From positions 731,501-795,500 of the forward strand of contig QANY01002227.1 in assembly GCA_003255025.1 (NCBI GenBank): DNA of 64,000 bases, written 5' to 3'. The position numbers and the translations under genes are program-made. The notes under the pieces were generated by a model, which was given only the letters and a program-made list of their open reading frames with translations, was not told where the DNA came from and did not search any database. The stretch is from Datisca glomerata. Lineage: Eukaryota; Streptophyta; Magnoliopsida; Cucurbitales; Datiscaceae. Each line of letters starts with the position of its first letter. Position 1 is the first letter of the stretch. Below are positions 11,590 through 24,200 of this stretch, in pieces.

Positions 11590-14150
11590 TCCACTTGGAC
11601 TAAAGTAGGCGTTTATAATCTCTTATCCCCAAGCCCTCCAGATGACCATAAAAAACTTTAAAGTCTTTATGAATGGATCATCCAGGTTGTTGACCATCAT
11701 AATATGTGTAACCACAACGTCTCCACGCTAAACAATCTCTCTAAACAGGTGACACTTACGTTGTATGTGTTTTGATCTCTTATGGCTTCTAGGTTCCTTA
11801 GAATTTGCTACAGCCCCATTGTTATCACAATAAAGTGTCATGGGCTTGTCAACGTCTGGAATAACTTTCAGAGTCTTCAAGAACTTCCTAAACCATACAA
11901 CCTCCTTTGCAGCTTCACAAGCTGTCATATATTCAGCTTACATGGTAGAATCAGTAATGCAATATTGCTTGATACTTCTCTATATAAGTGCTCTGTGATT
12001 CAGGATGAACACCGATCCTGAAGTGGACCTCTTGGAGTCCTTATTAGCTTAAAAATTAGAATCTGTATACCCCGTCATATTCGAGTCATTACCTGAATAC
12101 ACAAGCATGTAATTCTTTATTCTCCTTAGATACTTAAGCATATGTTTGACTGTATTCCAATACTCGATTCTAGGATTAGATTGGAAATGACTTACTACAC
12201 CCACGACATAGCAAATATCATGTCTAGTGCAAAGCATCGCGTACATGAGGCTTCCTACGGCTGAGGCATAGGGTATCATTCTCATGTCTTCCTCTTCTTG
12301 AGGAGTCTTGGGAGACTGCTTCTTGGAGAGGCTAACTCCATATCTAAAGGGAAGAAATCCCTTCCTGCAATTTTGCATATTAAAGAGATCCAACACCTTA
12401 TCAATATAAGATGTTTGAGAAAGTGTCAATTGCATGTTCTTCTGATCTCGAAATATCTGAATACCTAAGACAAATGCAGGTTCTCCAGGATCTCTCATGC
12501 CAAATTGATTTGCAAGCCAAAACTTGACATCAGACAATTTTCCTACATTCCCAACGAGTAGAATATCATCTACGTACAATACTAGAAAAACCACCTCCCA
12601 TTCGTGTATCAACTATACACACATGATTCATCCACCAACTGTTCAAAACCATAGTTCTTAATAGTTTCGTCGAATCTAATATTCCACGACTGTGAACTCG
12701 TCTGGTTGACTCATATAAATGCACTCTTCAATATTACCATTCAGAAAGGCAATATTGACGCCCATTTGCAAGATTTCATAATCAAGGGTAGCGACAATGG
12801 AAAAAAGGATTCAGATGGATTTAAGCGTGGCTACCAGTGAGAAGGTATCCACGTAGTCTATACATTCCTTTTAGGTGTAGCTCTTGGCTACTAGCCTAGC
12901 TTTAAATGTCTCTACATTCCAATTCACACATCTTTTCTTCTTATAGATCCATTTACATCCTAGAGCTTTTATCCCTTCAGGAGGATCTACATGTTTCTAG
13001 ACTCCATTTTAGTACAAAGAATGTATTTCAAGTTCATGGCTTCCTGTCATAAGTTTTTTTCAGGACCATCTGTGGCCTCCGAGTAAGAGATTGGTTCATC
13101 TAGGTCATTGTCTGAGACAACTGTCAAATCTTCTCTATAAGACATGTACCTTTCAGGTTGTCTCACAACTCTCCCATTACGTCGAGGCTCCATAGTCTCT
13201 GGCTCTTGTCGTGGTTCTTCCATTATTGAATCAGAAACAATTTCTGAATGGGGTGTCGGTGTTCTCCCACTGAATAATTCATCTAGCACAATTGTGCTTC
13301 TCAGCTACACACTTTTAATATAATTTTCTTCAAGAAAATGAGCATTCGTGCTAACGAATGTTTTCTTGTCAGTCGTATTGTAGAAGATATACCCCTTCGT
13401 TCTCATAGGATATCCTACAAACATGTACAATTCTGAACGACTGGTCAACTAGCCCATCTTCAGTTTTAGAACATGTGCTAGGCAATCCCATATTCTAAAA
13501 TGGTGAACGGACGACTTTCGCCAATACCATCTTTCATATGGTGTATTAGGCATTGTCTTTTACGGAACTTGGTTCATAATATATGTTATTGTTCGTAAGG
13601 CATATCCCCAGAACAAATCTGTGAGGGATGAGTAACTCATCATGGATCTAACTATATCAAACAGAGTTCGATTCATTCTCTTTGACACACCACTTGTTGT
13701 GCGTACCAGGTGTTGTAAGCTGACAAAAAATACCTTCTTCTTTAAGAAAGCCTTCAAACTCTCCTAGCAAGTACTTTCCCCACCATGATCATATTGTAGT
13801 ATTTTGATTTATTTTTCTAATTGCTTTTCAACCAAGGATTTATATTCTTTGAACTTTCAAAGGTTCCAGACTTTTGATGCATTAGATAAACATGATCAAA
13901 ACATGAGTAGTCGTTAGTGAAGGCTATGAAGTATTCATAACCTCCTCTTGCTTGGATATTAAATGGTCTACATATATCATTATGTATGAGTTCAAGGCAT
14001 TGAGTGGCTCTTTCACATTTTGATGAAAAAGTCTTTTAGTCATTTTACCTTCTATACAGGATTCACATGTCGGTAGTGAACCCACATTTAAAGATTGCAG
14101 AGAACCATCATTCACAAGTCTTTTAGTCATGTCTAGGCTAATATGTCCAA
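11590..14150 (-). pseudogene. Copia pol remnant: integrase, reverse transcriptase, RNase H
   Basis: Minus-strand translation from high to low coordinates gives CESCIEGKMTKRLF (integrase zinc-binding region, near 14060), then VSKRMNRTLFDIVRSMMSYS with FWGYAL (integrase core end, 13757-13560), then a linker frame (13289-13047). Reverse transcriptase follows at 12612-12049 with LVLYVDDILLVGN, including the YVDD catalytic motif, plus ASAVGSLMYAMLCTRHDICY. RNase H at 11928-11728 contains CDNNGAVANSKEPRSHKRSK. Stops and frameshifts separate the pieces, so no intact polyprotein remains. Confidence 0.9.
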
Positions 14151-14706
14151 GACGTAAGTGCTACAGATATGTTAGATCAGTTGAGTCATAATTCAACCTT
14201 TTACTATCCCTATGTGAATCGATATTCACTTCAGTGTCATAAATCATGGGTACTGTAGGTTTTACGTGATACAATTTATTAATCATTCATGCAATAGTAA
14301 TTAAGCATTTATTTCTAAAAATACAAGTATCTTTATCAATGAACTTTAGATCAAATCCTTGCTTAATTAATGCACCAATAGAAATAAAATTCTTCTAAAA
14401 ACTTGGGACATAATAAACATCACGTAAAATAATAAAATATTTTCAAAACATAATTTAAAAGTTTCCACTGATGCCACCGATACTAGTGCTTCTTTCCCCC
14501 AACGGAAGATGAACTAGCACTCGTCAAGCCTTCTAATTTCCTTAAACCCATGCAAGGAGCAACAAATGTGATTAGTAGCTACATAGTCTACAATCTAATA
14601 AAAAATAGTGTCAGGTACATAACATGCTTCAATAACCATTACTATACCTTTAGATCCCAACCCTTTGAGATACTTTGGGTAGCTGTGTTTCCAATGACCA
14701 ACAGCT

Positions 14707-15363
14707 TCACAGTAATGACACTTGTCTTTCAACTTGTTTACTCTCGTTGTGCTCTTGCCTTTGGGAGCTCTCGACTTCTACTTCTTCACTTTCCTTGGAC
14801 CCTTCTCTATTTCTTCTCAGAGCTGGATGTAGAAGACATACTTTACTAAAGTTAACCTCTCCGTATTTTCTCTTGCCCTTCAGAAATAGGGTCTCAGCAG
14901 CTTGTAGATCCTTCATGAGCTCAAGAAGTGAGTAGTTTAGCTTATTCATCGAATAGTTAAGCTTGAAGTTCTTAAAGGTACTAGGCAAAGTCTCTAGGAT
15001 CATATCCACTTGAGTCTCGCCATCGACCTGAGCACCCATGATCTCCATCTCATTCAGATAACTTATGATCAACATCATATGCTCTCTGACAAGAGTTCCA
15101 GGTTTCATCTTGCGGTTCATGAAGTTACGCACAGCTGTCTGTCTAGCTCGACGACCCTGATCCCCAAACATTTCTATGATGTTTAATATCAAATCAGTGA
15201 CGGTCTCAAAGCTCTGATGCTGCTGTTGCAACACATTGCTCCTAGATGCCAAGATGTAACATCTAGCGATCTCATCAGAATACAACCAAGAAGCATAAGC
15301 ATCATTTTCCTCTAGAGTCGATTCAAGCAATAGGCTCAAGAGAACAACTGGTAGCGAGCACAA
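14707..15363 (-). pseudogene. Copia gag remnant
   Basis: A 218-codon minus-strand frame contains DAYASWLYSDEIARCYILAS, QSFETVTDLILNIIEMFGDQ and ARQTAVRNFMNRKMKPGTLV, typical of plant copia gag (UBN2-type) proteins. The start of gag and the zinc knuckle are not intact in this frame. The protease region between gag and integrase (about 14150-14700) is degraded. Confidence 0.85.
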
Positions 15364-16867
15364 ATTTGTACTTTTCTACCGCCAGCATGATATCAAGATT
15401 TCATTTTCAATCAACATAATTTTCATCGTTGAATTTGTTCGCGTTAAGAATAGTTGAGAGAGGGAATAACGACATGATTACTGAAAAAAATTAATAAAGT
15501 AGTGTAAATAAATGCTCAATTGTTTAGGAAAGTATGATGCATGATGAAATTACTAAATAATTTAAAATCCATTAAAAAAATATTATCTCCATGATGTTAC
15601 GATAAAAATGATAACTTGTCTCATCAAAGGATGGAATTATCTCCTATCGCATCGAGACTCCTCTCGTTTGGTTAACGTTCAAATGTCTCCACATCTAGCT
15701 CAACCAATCATCAATGTTTGGGTCACCTTGACCCCATTGACTAGCCCCTATGAGGGGATTTTAATGTACTTCAGTCTAAGTGTTTAACCAACTCATCGAC
15801 TCTTAAAAGTTTCTATGGACTAACAGTCCGTCTATGGGACGACCCTACCCACCACTCCCTTTAGAAGTCTTTGCTTATGAAGCAACTCGAAGACTCAAAG
15901 TGACACGATTCCAAAGTTTCTCATATTCAAGTGTGGACCGCTATGGGCAGTTCTAACCATTCCTCGTGGCACGATCAAGTTTGCGTTGGAGACATTAAGA
16001 ACGTTTCAACGTAAACGACCCTCCCACTTAATTTTTGAATTTTTTTGGATTTTTTGTTGTTCTTCAAAAAACATAACTTTTATTAATTTGAAAAACGTGA
16101 TAAATCCTTTATTAAAATATGAACTAATCTCCATGTCGTCTGCAATTTGCTCCTTCATCTCCATGTTATCCCACCATTTTGTAACACTTTACAAAATATT
16201 AGTCACATTTTTAAAATTAATTTTAAATTTTAAATTTTAATTTTCCAACATATTTTTACTTTGATAAACAAATTGCAAAGTAATTAGTAGATTGATTTAT
16301 TTTAAAATAATTTTTTAGAAAAATTATAATTATACAAGTGTTGAAAAATTTATCAAATTAATTTAAAATTAAATAAGGTGCTAAAATCGATTTTGAAATT
16401 ATATTTCAAAAACCTTAGATTTCCTAATCTGATTAGTACTCTACCGTGCTAGGGACAACACATGACAACAGCGGTGAGCAGCGGTCAGCGGTGGACAGTA
16501 CCGCCATGAACAATGCCAATGGTGAACAGTAGCGCGTGAACAGTAGCATTTCTGGCATCTTCTCTGTGGCTGTCCGGCTACTTCTCGGCGGCTGTTTCGT
16601 GCGATTTCCGGTGACGATTTCGAGGCGACGATGAATTTACAACAAATTTAAAATTTACAACAATTGCAATAATTAAATTACATAGATTCCTATGCCTCAA
16701 ATCCGGTGTACAGTAATTCTAAATAAAAAAATACCCAGAGCCAATAGTTCGGGATCCAATCACAAAATATATTCAAAATAATTTTGAATCTACCATACGA
16801 ACATATGCCAATATCCATAAAATTCACGTTACGTTCATTTTAATTATCTATATGCACTTAAACCTAT
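15364..16867 (-). other. Long untranslated leader of the nested copia
   Basis: About 1.5 kb lies between gag and the primer-binding site without coding signal. A GC-richer patch (about 16440-16620) has repeated GAACAGTAGC-like words. A leader this long is unusual for a copia element but matches the other copia in this window, which has about 1.9 kb. Confidence 0.5.
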
Positions 16868-16879
16868 GCTCTGATACCA
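16868..16879 (-). other. Primer-binding site of the nested copia
   Basis: The minus strand reads TGGTATCAGAGC two bases after the 5' LTR end. This is the standard plant copia sequence complementary to initiator tRNA-Met. Confidence 0.93.
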
Positions 16880-16881
16880 AT

Positions 16882-18743
16882 TGCTAGGATCGATTGGTTT
16901 TAAAAACTAAATAAAAATAGATTTGAACTACAAACGATTTATGGGCGGAATATAAAAAAAATTGATTCAACTTATTTAATCATATTAAATAATTTAAAAC
17001 CACTTTTAGTTTGATCATGCATATACAATATTGAAACTAATAGATTAAGGAAAAAATGATTTTTTACCTTTACTCTATATCGGAGAATTTCTAAATTCGT
17101 GGAACTCTCTCGAGCGTTTTTCGTGTTCTTCAAGTTTTATGATCAAAATTACGAACTTGATCAAAATTAGTAATTCACAAACGATTTGGGAATTAGTCCA
17201 TCAACAACCACCCATTAATTTCAAAAATATATCTCAGAAGAATTTTATGCAGGAGGAATTTGAGTGTAGGCTCTCAAAACGATTGAAGAAGAAAAATTAA
17301 ATATTCCTTCTTCAGATTAATTTCGGCGGCAACAGTAATGAGAGGTGAAAACTTATTTCTCTTCCTTTTGTGTGCTGATAACAACAACTGTATCTAATAC
17401 TCATTATCTCTTTGCAATCAAATTGCTATTAGATATTTATCAAATGGATTTTCTGGTATTTAAAAATATACCCATATATTATAAAATTTCCAAAAGTTGT
17501 CCTAATTATCTATTATTGCCGAAAATTATATGATCTCTTAGAGTTTTAGTTGTATCGAAATTCATCAATCCAATTGATAAATATAATTGATTATTATCAA
17601 TTAATTAATTAATTAATTTTATCTAACTAATTATCTAACAATTAGAAAATAATAAATAATTAATTCAATACAACAATTACACTTAACTAACTTAAGTGAC
17701 ATCACCTTCCACATATATGTGTGAGAAATATGCGTTGGCACCAAAACACATTTTGGCCCAACTTAGTTTGTTTTTCTATTTTTGTTCTCTGGGCTATTTA
17801 ATCTTGACATCGCACGACTCCACTATAGGTTCGATGCCGAATAAAATCTTGATTCATGCGCGCTATATTTTCTGTTGGTGTAAATAAACTCTATTTATTT
17901 TCACGGTCCATAGAATATTTTAACATAATACCTATTGTGAATATCAGTAACATGAGTGGAATGTAAAATTATCATTTTACCCTTCTTGTTATTATTTTCT
18001 TAACTACTTTATTGATTGTAAATAAAAAAAAACATTATAGTGAATTGTCTCGTACGATTCATAAATCTTATTCAACGACTCATTTAATCGAATACTTGTT
18101 AATTTATTCACACACCCATCAATAAAGCATGACGTGATATTGCTGCTTTCACAATCCAATCACGGATTTAAATATCTGTGAATCACGCAACCCCTACATA
18201 ATGAAGTTACAATCCTGACAGCTGAGGTATTGCCCGCCAATTTGAACTCACTCATTTGACATATCAAAGATTGCAACTAACCAAGTCAATTTACGTATTC
18301 ACATCAGGATTAAAGTAATTATAAAAATACCATTAAGGTGTAACAATTAGATTTAGAGCTAGGTAAACAGTTTTGGGCTCTAAACTAATTTGTTACCGAT
18401 CTATTCTACATGTCTAGGTTAACCATTTGAGTCTCCGCTCTTATGCCCCAAGACTGACATCCAACGGTTCAACCTAACAGTCATAATTAGATTCGATTTC
18501 CCAGTTGATCTTAAGATTGTGAATATCATTCTGAACTATTTCAGAAGAGTTCGTCTGGAGACGCATCTGTCTCCACTCTTCTTTCGTTGACAATAGTTTC
18601 AGAACTTGAGTAATTTATAAACACACTTTCATTTAAAATAAATCTTTTAATTTATTCATAAAAATTTAGTAATACAAATGTGTGAGAAATAACTAAATAT
18701 AAATAAATAATTATACACACTACTTTATGGACATATTCCAACA
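16882..18743 (-). repeat. 5' LTR of the nested copia (1,862 bp)
   Basis: It is the partner of 9651-11585. On the minus strand it starts TGTTGGAATATGTCC and ends CCTAGCA. It is about 70 bp shorter than the 3' LTR because of small indels. Confidence 0.92.
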
Positions 18744-18748
18744 AAAGA

Positions 18749-19687
18749 CACTCGTTATACCAAGCTACGTTATAAAATCACTATAAATTTTTAACAAAGC
18801 AATGTACAACTCAAACAATCAAATCACTATGTGACTTGGATAGACAAAAAAACTCAAACATTGAGTTACAAGAAAGAGTAAACGACCAAAGGATCAAAAC
18901 CTTCAATTCCTAGCCACGGCTTAGTTTATGAAAATGTAACTCTGGATGGCAAGAAGAACCCTCAGGATGCACGCCATTAAGTGTAATAGCTCCATCATCC
19001 GCCATAGACATGAGATGCCAAAGTAATATACCAGATACATGGTCAAGCATGGATCAACATGAGAATGCAACGTATGATTTTGAAAAAAATCTTATCCTTA
19101 AGAAGACCCTTTTAACGTCATAACATCAAATCAACTTCATAGTGAAGCAATCCCAATGGATTGACAGTCTTATCACCGACACCAGATCAAATGAATTCAA
19201 TCCTAACACCAAGTCCTCATGACGCATTCAGACAAAGGTGTATAAATTTAATTGTGATGATCATTGATCCAACTCAAGCTGCCTGACCGCTATATGAAAA
19301 TCATAGGGACTCGATCCCGATGATTACTCGAAGTAACTCGCACAAACCAGAACCACAGAGCTTCAGGTCCCAACACGGTCACATGCATTTTTACATGAAG
19401 AAGTCCAATATTGATCAAGATTACAATCTTTTTACCAAGAGTAAATTGATAAATATGAAGAAAACACGACTTAGACACAAGATGTTCTGAGACGCTATCA
19501 TGAACATACATCAAATACTTAGATATTTGGGCATAAACTCCATTACTTGGTGACCACAACGCCATAGCATGTGCTTGACATTCGATTAAATGGACAGATA
19601 AAATCTTGGTTAAAAGCTCATGGCTCCCTCCAGAGCATACTTTCTGATTCTATCGCTATGCTCTAGACTTAAGAAGTGGTTGTAAAC
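18749..19687 (+). other. Gypsy 3' internal region right of the copia insertion
   Basis: This continues the gypsy interior after the second AAAGA and runs to the 3' LTR. No protein similarity is visible. No strong polypurine tract precedes the LTR, so the element's 3' untranslated part is degraded. Confidence 0.5.
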
Positions 19688-21137
19688 TGTAGAGGAGAAA
19701 AAACACTCGAGCCAAGCCTACTCAATAATATTTCTAAGCAAGGTCCAATACTCTAATTCCAAAGGAGGGCCCGCATTAAGTCCAAACCGAGGACTTTTCT
19801 TGGTCGAGGTCACAATGATGACTAAGACACCCTCCACGACCGAGGCCATGCCCAGGGCTATAGACACAATCCCACCTATGCTTACACTACTGAAGTCACA
19901 CGAATGACTGATGTCATTTCATACCTAAGATCGTGGCTACTCGAGATAACCGAGATCATTATCCTGACACAATAAAAATATGATAATCATTCACACAAGG
20001 AAAAGATATGTACATAACACCTCTATAAGACAATCTCAAAGGTTGTCAAAGAGGATAAGATGATAATCAAAATATCCTGATTTGATGAATATTCTCCATG
20101 AATATCTTCAATTCCTTATCATATTAAGGAGAAGATAAACTGAACCGGGACGTTTGACTGATACAAAAAAATTCTTCACATTGCTACACTACAACAAATA
20201 GGGGTTTTACCCACGAAAAGTTTTAACACCAAATAAATGATTAGTCACTAAAAATTTCCTATTGCGATGATTTTTTGGTTCGTCGTAGTAGGCTTCATTC
20301 CGGTAAAAATGACTTTTACCGATGAAATTTTTGAGACTTTTACTGACGAAATAGTAAATTCGTCGCAAAAAGGAACGCTTTTACCGATGAATTCTAGTCT
20401 TGGTCGTGAAAAGCTTTGACTTTGGCGACGAATTTTAGCAACAGATATAAGGTTGGTCGCTAAAGCCTATAACGATGAAATTACAATATCATCCCTGAAA
20501 ACCAAATGCCTAAAGTCATCCCTGAAACGTCAAATGCCTAAAATCGTCCCTCAGTCCCCATTGACCCCCGCGATAGATTGAGCTTTCCCCTTGTGCAACG
20601 AGAGATCTTTCCCCTCACCCTCGCGACAGATTGAGCTCCTATGTTCCTCACCGTTCACCATCGAGCTCCTCTATTCCTCACCGTTCACCATCGAGCTCCT
20701 CCGTTGACTGATCGAGCTCCCCCGTTGTCTCTGTAAGTGTAGGTAGCTCGGTGCTTCATTTTTCCTTTTTTCTCTTCTCTATATATTTAAATTAGAGAGA
20801 ATAGTTGGAATTAGGCATTTTTCCTATGTTCCTCCCATCTCCTAACTGACCAACTGTTCTGGTTCTTGATTTTCTAGCTTGAGTTTCCTCTTTTGATCAT
20901 ACTTTTTAGGGTTATAAAGTTTGGGTATAGACTTCATTTTTACTCTCTTCTCTTCTTTATATATTTAAATTATTGAGAATAATTGGATATATAATTGTAT
21001 CGGCTGCTCGATTTTTTTTTGTGCTTTTGTTTGTTTTGATCTTGGAAGGGAGATCGGTGAAGGTTGGTAAACAGGTGCTTCCTTGAAGTTTTCACATATT
21101 TAGTCTTAAGGTACTATTCAATTTCACCCTTTTTAAC

Positions 21138-21207
21138 TCTCTCTCTCTCCCTCTCCCTCTCACTCTACCTCTCTCTCTCTCTCTCCCTCTCTCCCCCCAT
21201 CTCTCTC
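21138..21207 (+). repeat. CT-rich microsatellite inside the CACTA element
   Basis: About 70 bp consist almost entirely of CT and CCT repeats. It lies in the non-coding left interior of the transposon. Confidence 0.85.
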
Positions 21208-22170
21208 GATTCTGACACATGTTCTATTTACAAGTGAGTGGGACTTTAGTTTTTATATTGGGTTGTAGCTTTTTTTTATTTCTGATACATGTTCCCGATT
21301 CTAATACATGTTCTTATGATTTTGTATATATACTTAGCACAGTTTCTTAATTTAAAAGTTTCATCTTCATCTGGTAGGACTCTGTAATGAGACTCTGTTG
21401 CGTAAAATGAAGTTGTTTCCGTGGGGTAATCCGAGTTGTTTTGCTTCAAATGTTTGGATTTTTGGGTTTTCAGATTGCATTTGAATTGTTTTTGTTCTTA
21501 AGAGGCTTGAGTTGTCAATATGTTATATATGATATTTTTAAAAAGATGCAACCACAAAAGCTTACAATTAAAGGATGGGCATTTCTGTTGTGATTCGTGA
21601 TCCATATAGAAGTATTGCTATTTGTTTATAGTCTAAAGGTTGAGTCGAACCATTGATTGTTGTCCTGGCTGAGTATAACAGTTACAAGCATGCTTGTCAG
21701 CGTGCCCTCGCATTTTACACGTATGCACGAATTGGGCAAAATGTGAAAGGATGGTCTGAACTTCGTCTCATTTTACATCCTGGTTTCGAAGCCCCTTAAC
21801 TTAGTTTAATGTTAAAATGATTGTACAATAATCCCATAATCACTTAGATTTAGACATTAAAAAAATACATGATTTTTAATGAAATTATGGTGATTGTGAC
21901 TTTTTTTTTTACATTTTTAGTATACGGATAAAGTCAACAATACCAGAACGATGTATTGTAGAAGCTTCAGAAGTCATTTTTACTTTAGTTTTTACAAGTG
22001 AGTAGAGTTTTTACATCCTAATATTTTCTTTATCATTAGCTATTTAGAGTTTTGATATTGGATTAGATATTTTCATCCATCTTCCAAATATTAGTTAGTT
22101 AAATTAGCATCTATTCATATGATTTTAAATTTAAAATATTTTATTCTCTAAATAGTTATTTAATTTACAG

Positions 22171-22935
22171 AGTGACAAAACGGACAAGAGTTGGATAAAA
22201 AATCTTAATAGATTGTCCAAGGAGTATATTGATGGTATTTCACAGTTTATGAGTGTGGTCAGTAATTATCTCAATGTAGAGGGGAAAACTCGTTGTCCAT
22301 GTAAAAACTGTCTTAATTCAAGACAATTGTCTTTAATAGAAGTTAAAATACATTTATGCCAATATGGAATGACATTGAGCTATGATCATTAGGTGTTTCA
22401 TGGTGAAGAGATACATAGATATCACCATTCACCAAATATGGAGATGAATAATACTACATCTCACCTTGGTAGTGATGATGGTGATGAGATGAGAGAAATG
22501 TTAGATAAAATATGTGGTTTTGTTGGGATGGAGGTGAATGGTGAACGAGTTGGAGAGGATAATACTGATAGAATAAATCTAAATACAGATATGTTAGATA
22601 GATTTAGTGATTTGTTTAGTGAAGTCGAAGAAGAACTTTATTCTGGTTGTCAAAAGTATACTTCACTATTTTTTATTGTGAAGTTGATGCATATCAAAGT
22701 GCTTAATCATTGGAGCAATAAGTCATTTGACTAATTACTTGAAGTTTTAAATGGTTCTCATCCAATATGCTCAAAAATTCCAGCCTCTTACTATTAAGAA
22801 AAAAAATTAAAAGATTTAGGATTGAGATATGACACCATTCATTCTTGTAAATGTGATTGTGCTTTATTCTGGAAAGAGAATGAAGGGAAAGATAAATGTC
22901 CTGAATGTGGTGAACCAAGATATCTTCTGAATTGA
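22171..22935 (+). pseudogene. Truncated TNP2-type CACTA transposase (N-terminal part)
   Basis: After an acceptor TTTACAG the frame reads DKSWIKNLNRLSKEYIDGIS and then CPCKNCLNSRQLS, matching the transposase-associated zinc-finger-like domain at the start of TNP2 proteins. A TAG at 22390-22392 stands where the family has Trp (in the DHWVFHGE motif). The frame continues with VFHGEEIHRY, then SLFFIVKLMHIKVLNHWSNK and, after further stops, GLRYDTIHSCKCDCALFWKE and CPECGEPRYL. The homology stops here, before the catalytic domain. The gene is dead and truncated. Confidence 0.88.
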
Positions 22936-23165
22936 TGCTCATTGTCTTGATAATAGTGTTAGTTTCGTGCGTGGGTGTGGGTGTGTTGTGGGGGAAGTTA
23001 TCACTTTGTATCTGAGTGTGTTAGATGATTTTTGAACATCTTATGAATTGATGCTCCTTTATCTTGATAATAATGTTAGTTTCGTGTGTGGGTGGGGGGG
23101 CGGGGGGGATTATCACTTTGTATTTGAGCGTGTTAGATGATTTTTGAATATCTTCTGAATTGATG
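22922..23165 (+). repeat. Tandem repeat of about 115 bp in the CACTA interior
   Basis: Copies begin ATCTTCTGAATTGATGCTC at about 22922, 23038 and 23150 (the third is partial). Each full unit contains GTTAGTTTCGTG, a G-rich run, TATCACTTTGTAT and GTTAGATGATTTTTGAA. The array starts exactly where transposase homology ends. Confidence 0.75.
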
Positions 23166-23283
23166 CTCCTTGCATCTTCTAGCGCTTGATGATGATATTT
23201 GAATACTTTCTTATTGATGCTCCTTGTCTAAAGATTATAGTGTTAGTTTTAATTTAAAGCTTGGCTCATTGTGATGTTACACA

Positions 23284-23545
23284 GGAACGCATGTGTGCTT
23301 TGCGAGATGAGCTTATAGTTGATGATGCCACACCTCGCTCTGAAGAAGAGATAGTTAAAGAAGTCCTTAGGTGAAATAGAGGTCTTAGACATGGAGCCTC
23401 ACCGACATCTTCCAAGAAAAAGAGTCAAGTTAGAGTTGAAAATATAGAACTAAAAAAATAAAAATCAAGTCGAGGGAGAGTCAACCACAAAGCTTACTTG
23501 CTTGGGCTCGTCAAAACGATTTTCCATCTCCTGATGATGACTCAA
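23284..23545 (+). pseudogene. TNPA-like / plant transposase C-terminal fragment
   Basis: After GTTACACAG the frame reads ERMCALRDELIVDDATPRSE followed by EEIVKEVLR, a stop, then NRGLRHGASPTSSKKK. The TP(L)SEEEI..EVL...G..RGLG(H)G pattern resembles the end of plant En/Spm accessory transposases (PF03004-like). It is short and interrupted. Confidence 0.55.
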
Positions 23546-24166
23546 CAATAGAAACATGAGCTATAGAATATTTGTTAAGCTTTGTAGTTAACATAAAACT
23601 TTAAATACTCTCTTCTTTATTTTTCTTTGGATACATTTGTGAATCTAATCCTATAATGAATTATGATTCGGGGATTTTGTAATGAACTAGTATATTAATG
23701 ATATGTATATGTATTTCTTAGAAAAATTTCGGGTTTGATAAATTTTTTGATGATGTTAATTACTATTACAAGTTATATTAATTATTATGATAGCATTTCG
23801 TAATGCAAAATTTGGTCACCGAAAATATTTCGTAACAAAAAAAAATTGGTGGCAAAAGATTTTTGGGATGAAACTTTTTTCGGTAGCAAAAGCTTTTTGT
23901 GACGAAAAGAAAAATTGGGAAAAAGGTTTTTGCGACAAAATTTTTTTGGTCACGGAAAACCTTTGGCGGCCAACATTTTTTTGGTCGCAAAAGAGTTTTC
24001 GAGACCAACTTTTTTTTGTTCACGACCAGCTTTTATGTCATCGCGAACGGATAACGTGACGAGATCCAAAATGTCGTCGCGAAAGATTTTCGTTGACGAA
24101 GCTAAAGCTACGAATCTCGCGATGAACATAAGTTCGTCGCGAAATCCTTTCGCGATGACTTTTTCG

Positions 24167-24200
24167 GGCTTTAGCGACCAAAATGTTGGTCGCTAAAGCC
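24167..24200. repeat. Perfect 15-bp inverted repeat near the CACTA right terminus
   Basis: Arms GGCTTTAGCGACCAA and its exact complement are separated by AATG, ending 17 bp before the element's end. The right-arm 15-mer also occurs at 20453-20467 near the left end, so it may be a transposase-binding motif. Confidence 0.85.

Larger units (their letters stand above)
9651..18743 (-). mobile_element. Complete Ty1/copia LTR retrotransposon inserted in the gypsy element
   Basis: Two long LTRs (9651-11585 and 16882-18743) bound a 5.3-kb interior. AAAGA flanks the element exactly on both sides (9646-9650 and 18744-18748). On the minus strand the order is 5' LTR, a tRNA-Met-type primer site, a leader of about 1.5 kb, gag, protease region, integrase, reverse transcriptase, RNase H, a weak polypurine tract (CAAGTGGAATAT) and 3' LTR. 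This is the canonical copia order, with integrase ahead of reverse transcriptase. The coding region is broken by stops and frame changes and the LTRs differ by substitutions and indels, so it is old and immobile by itself. Confidence 0.93.
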
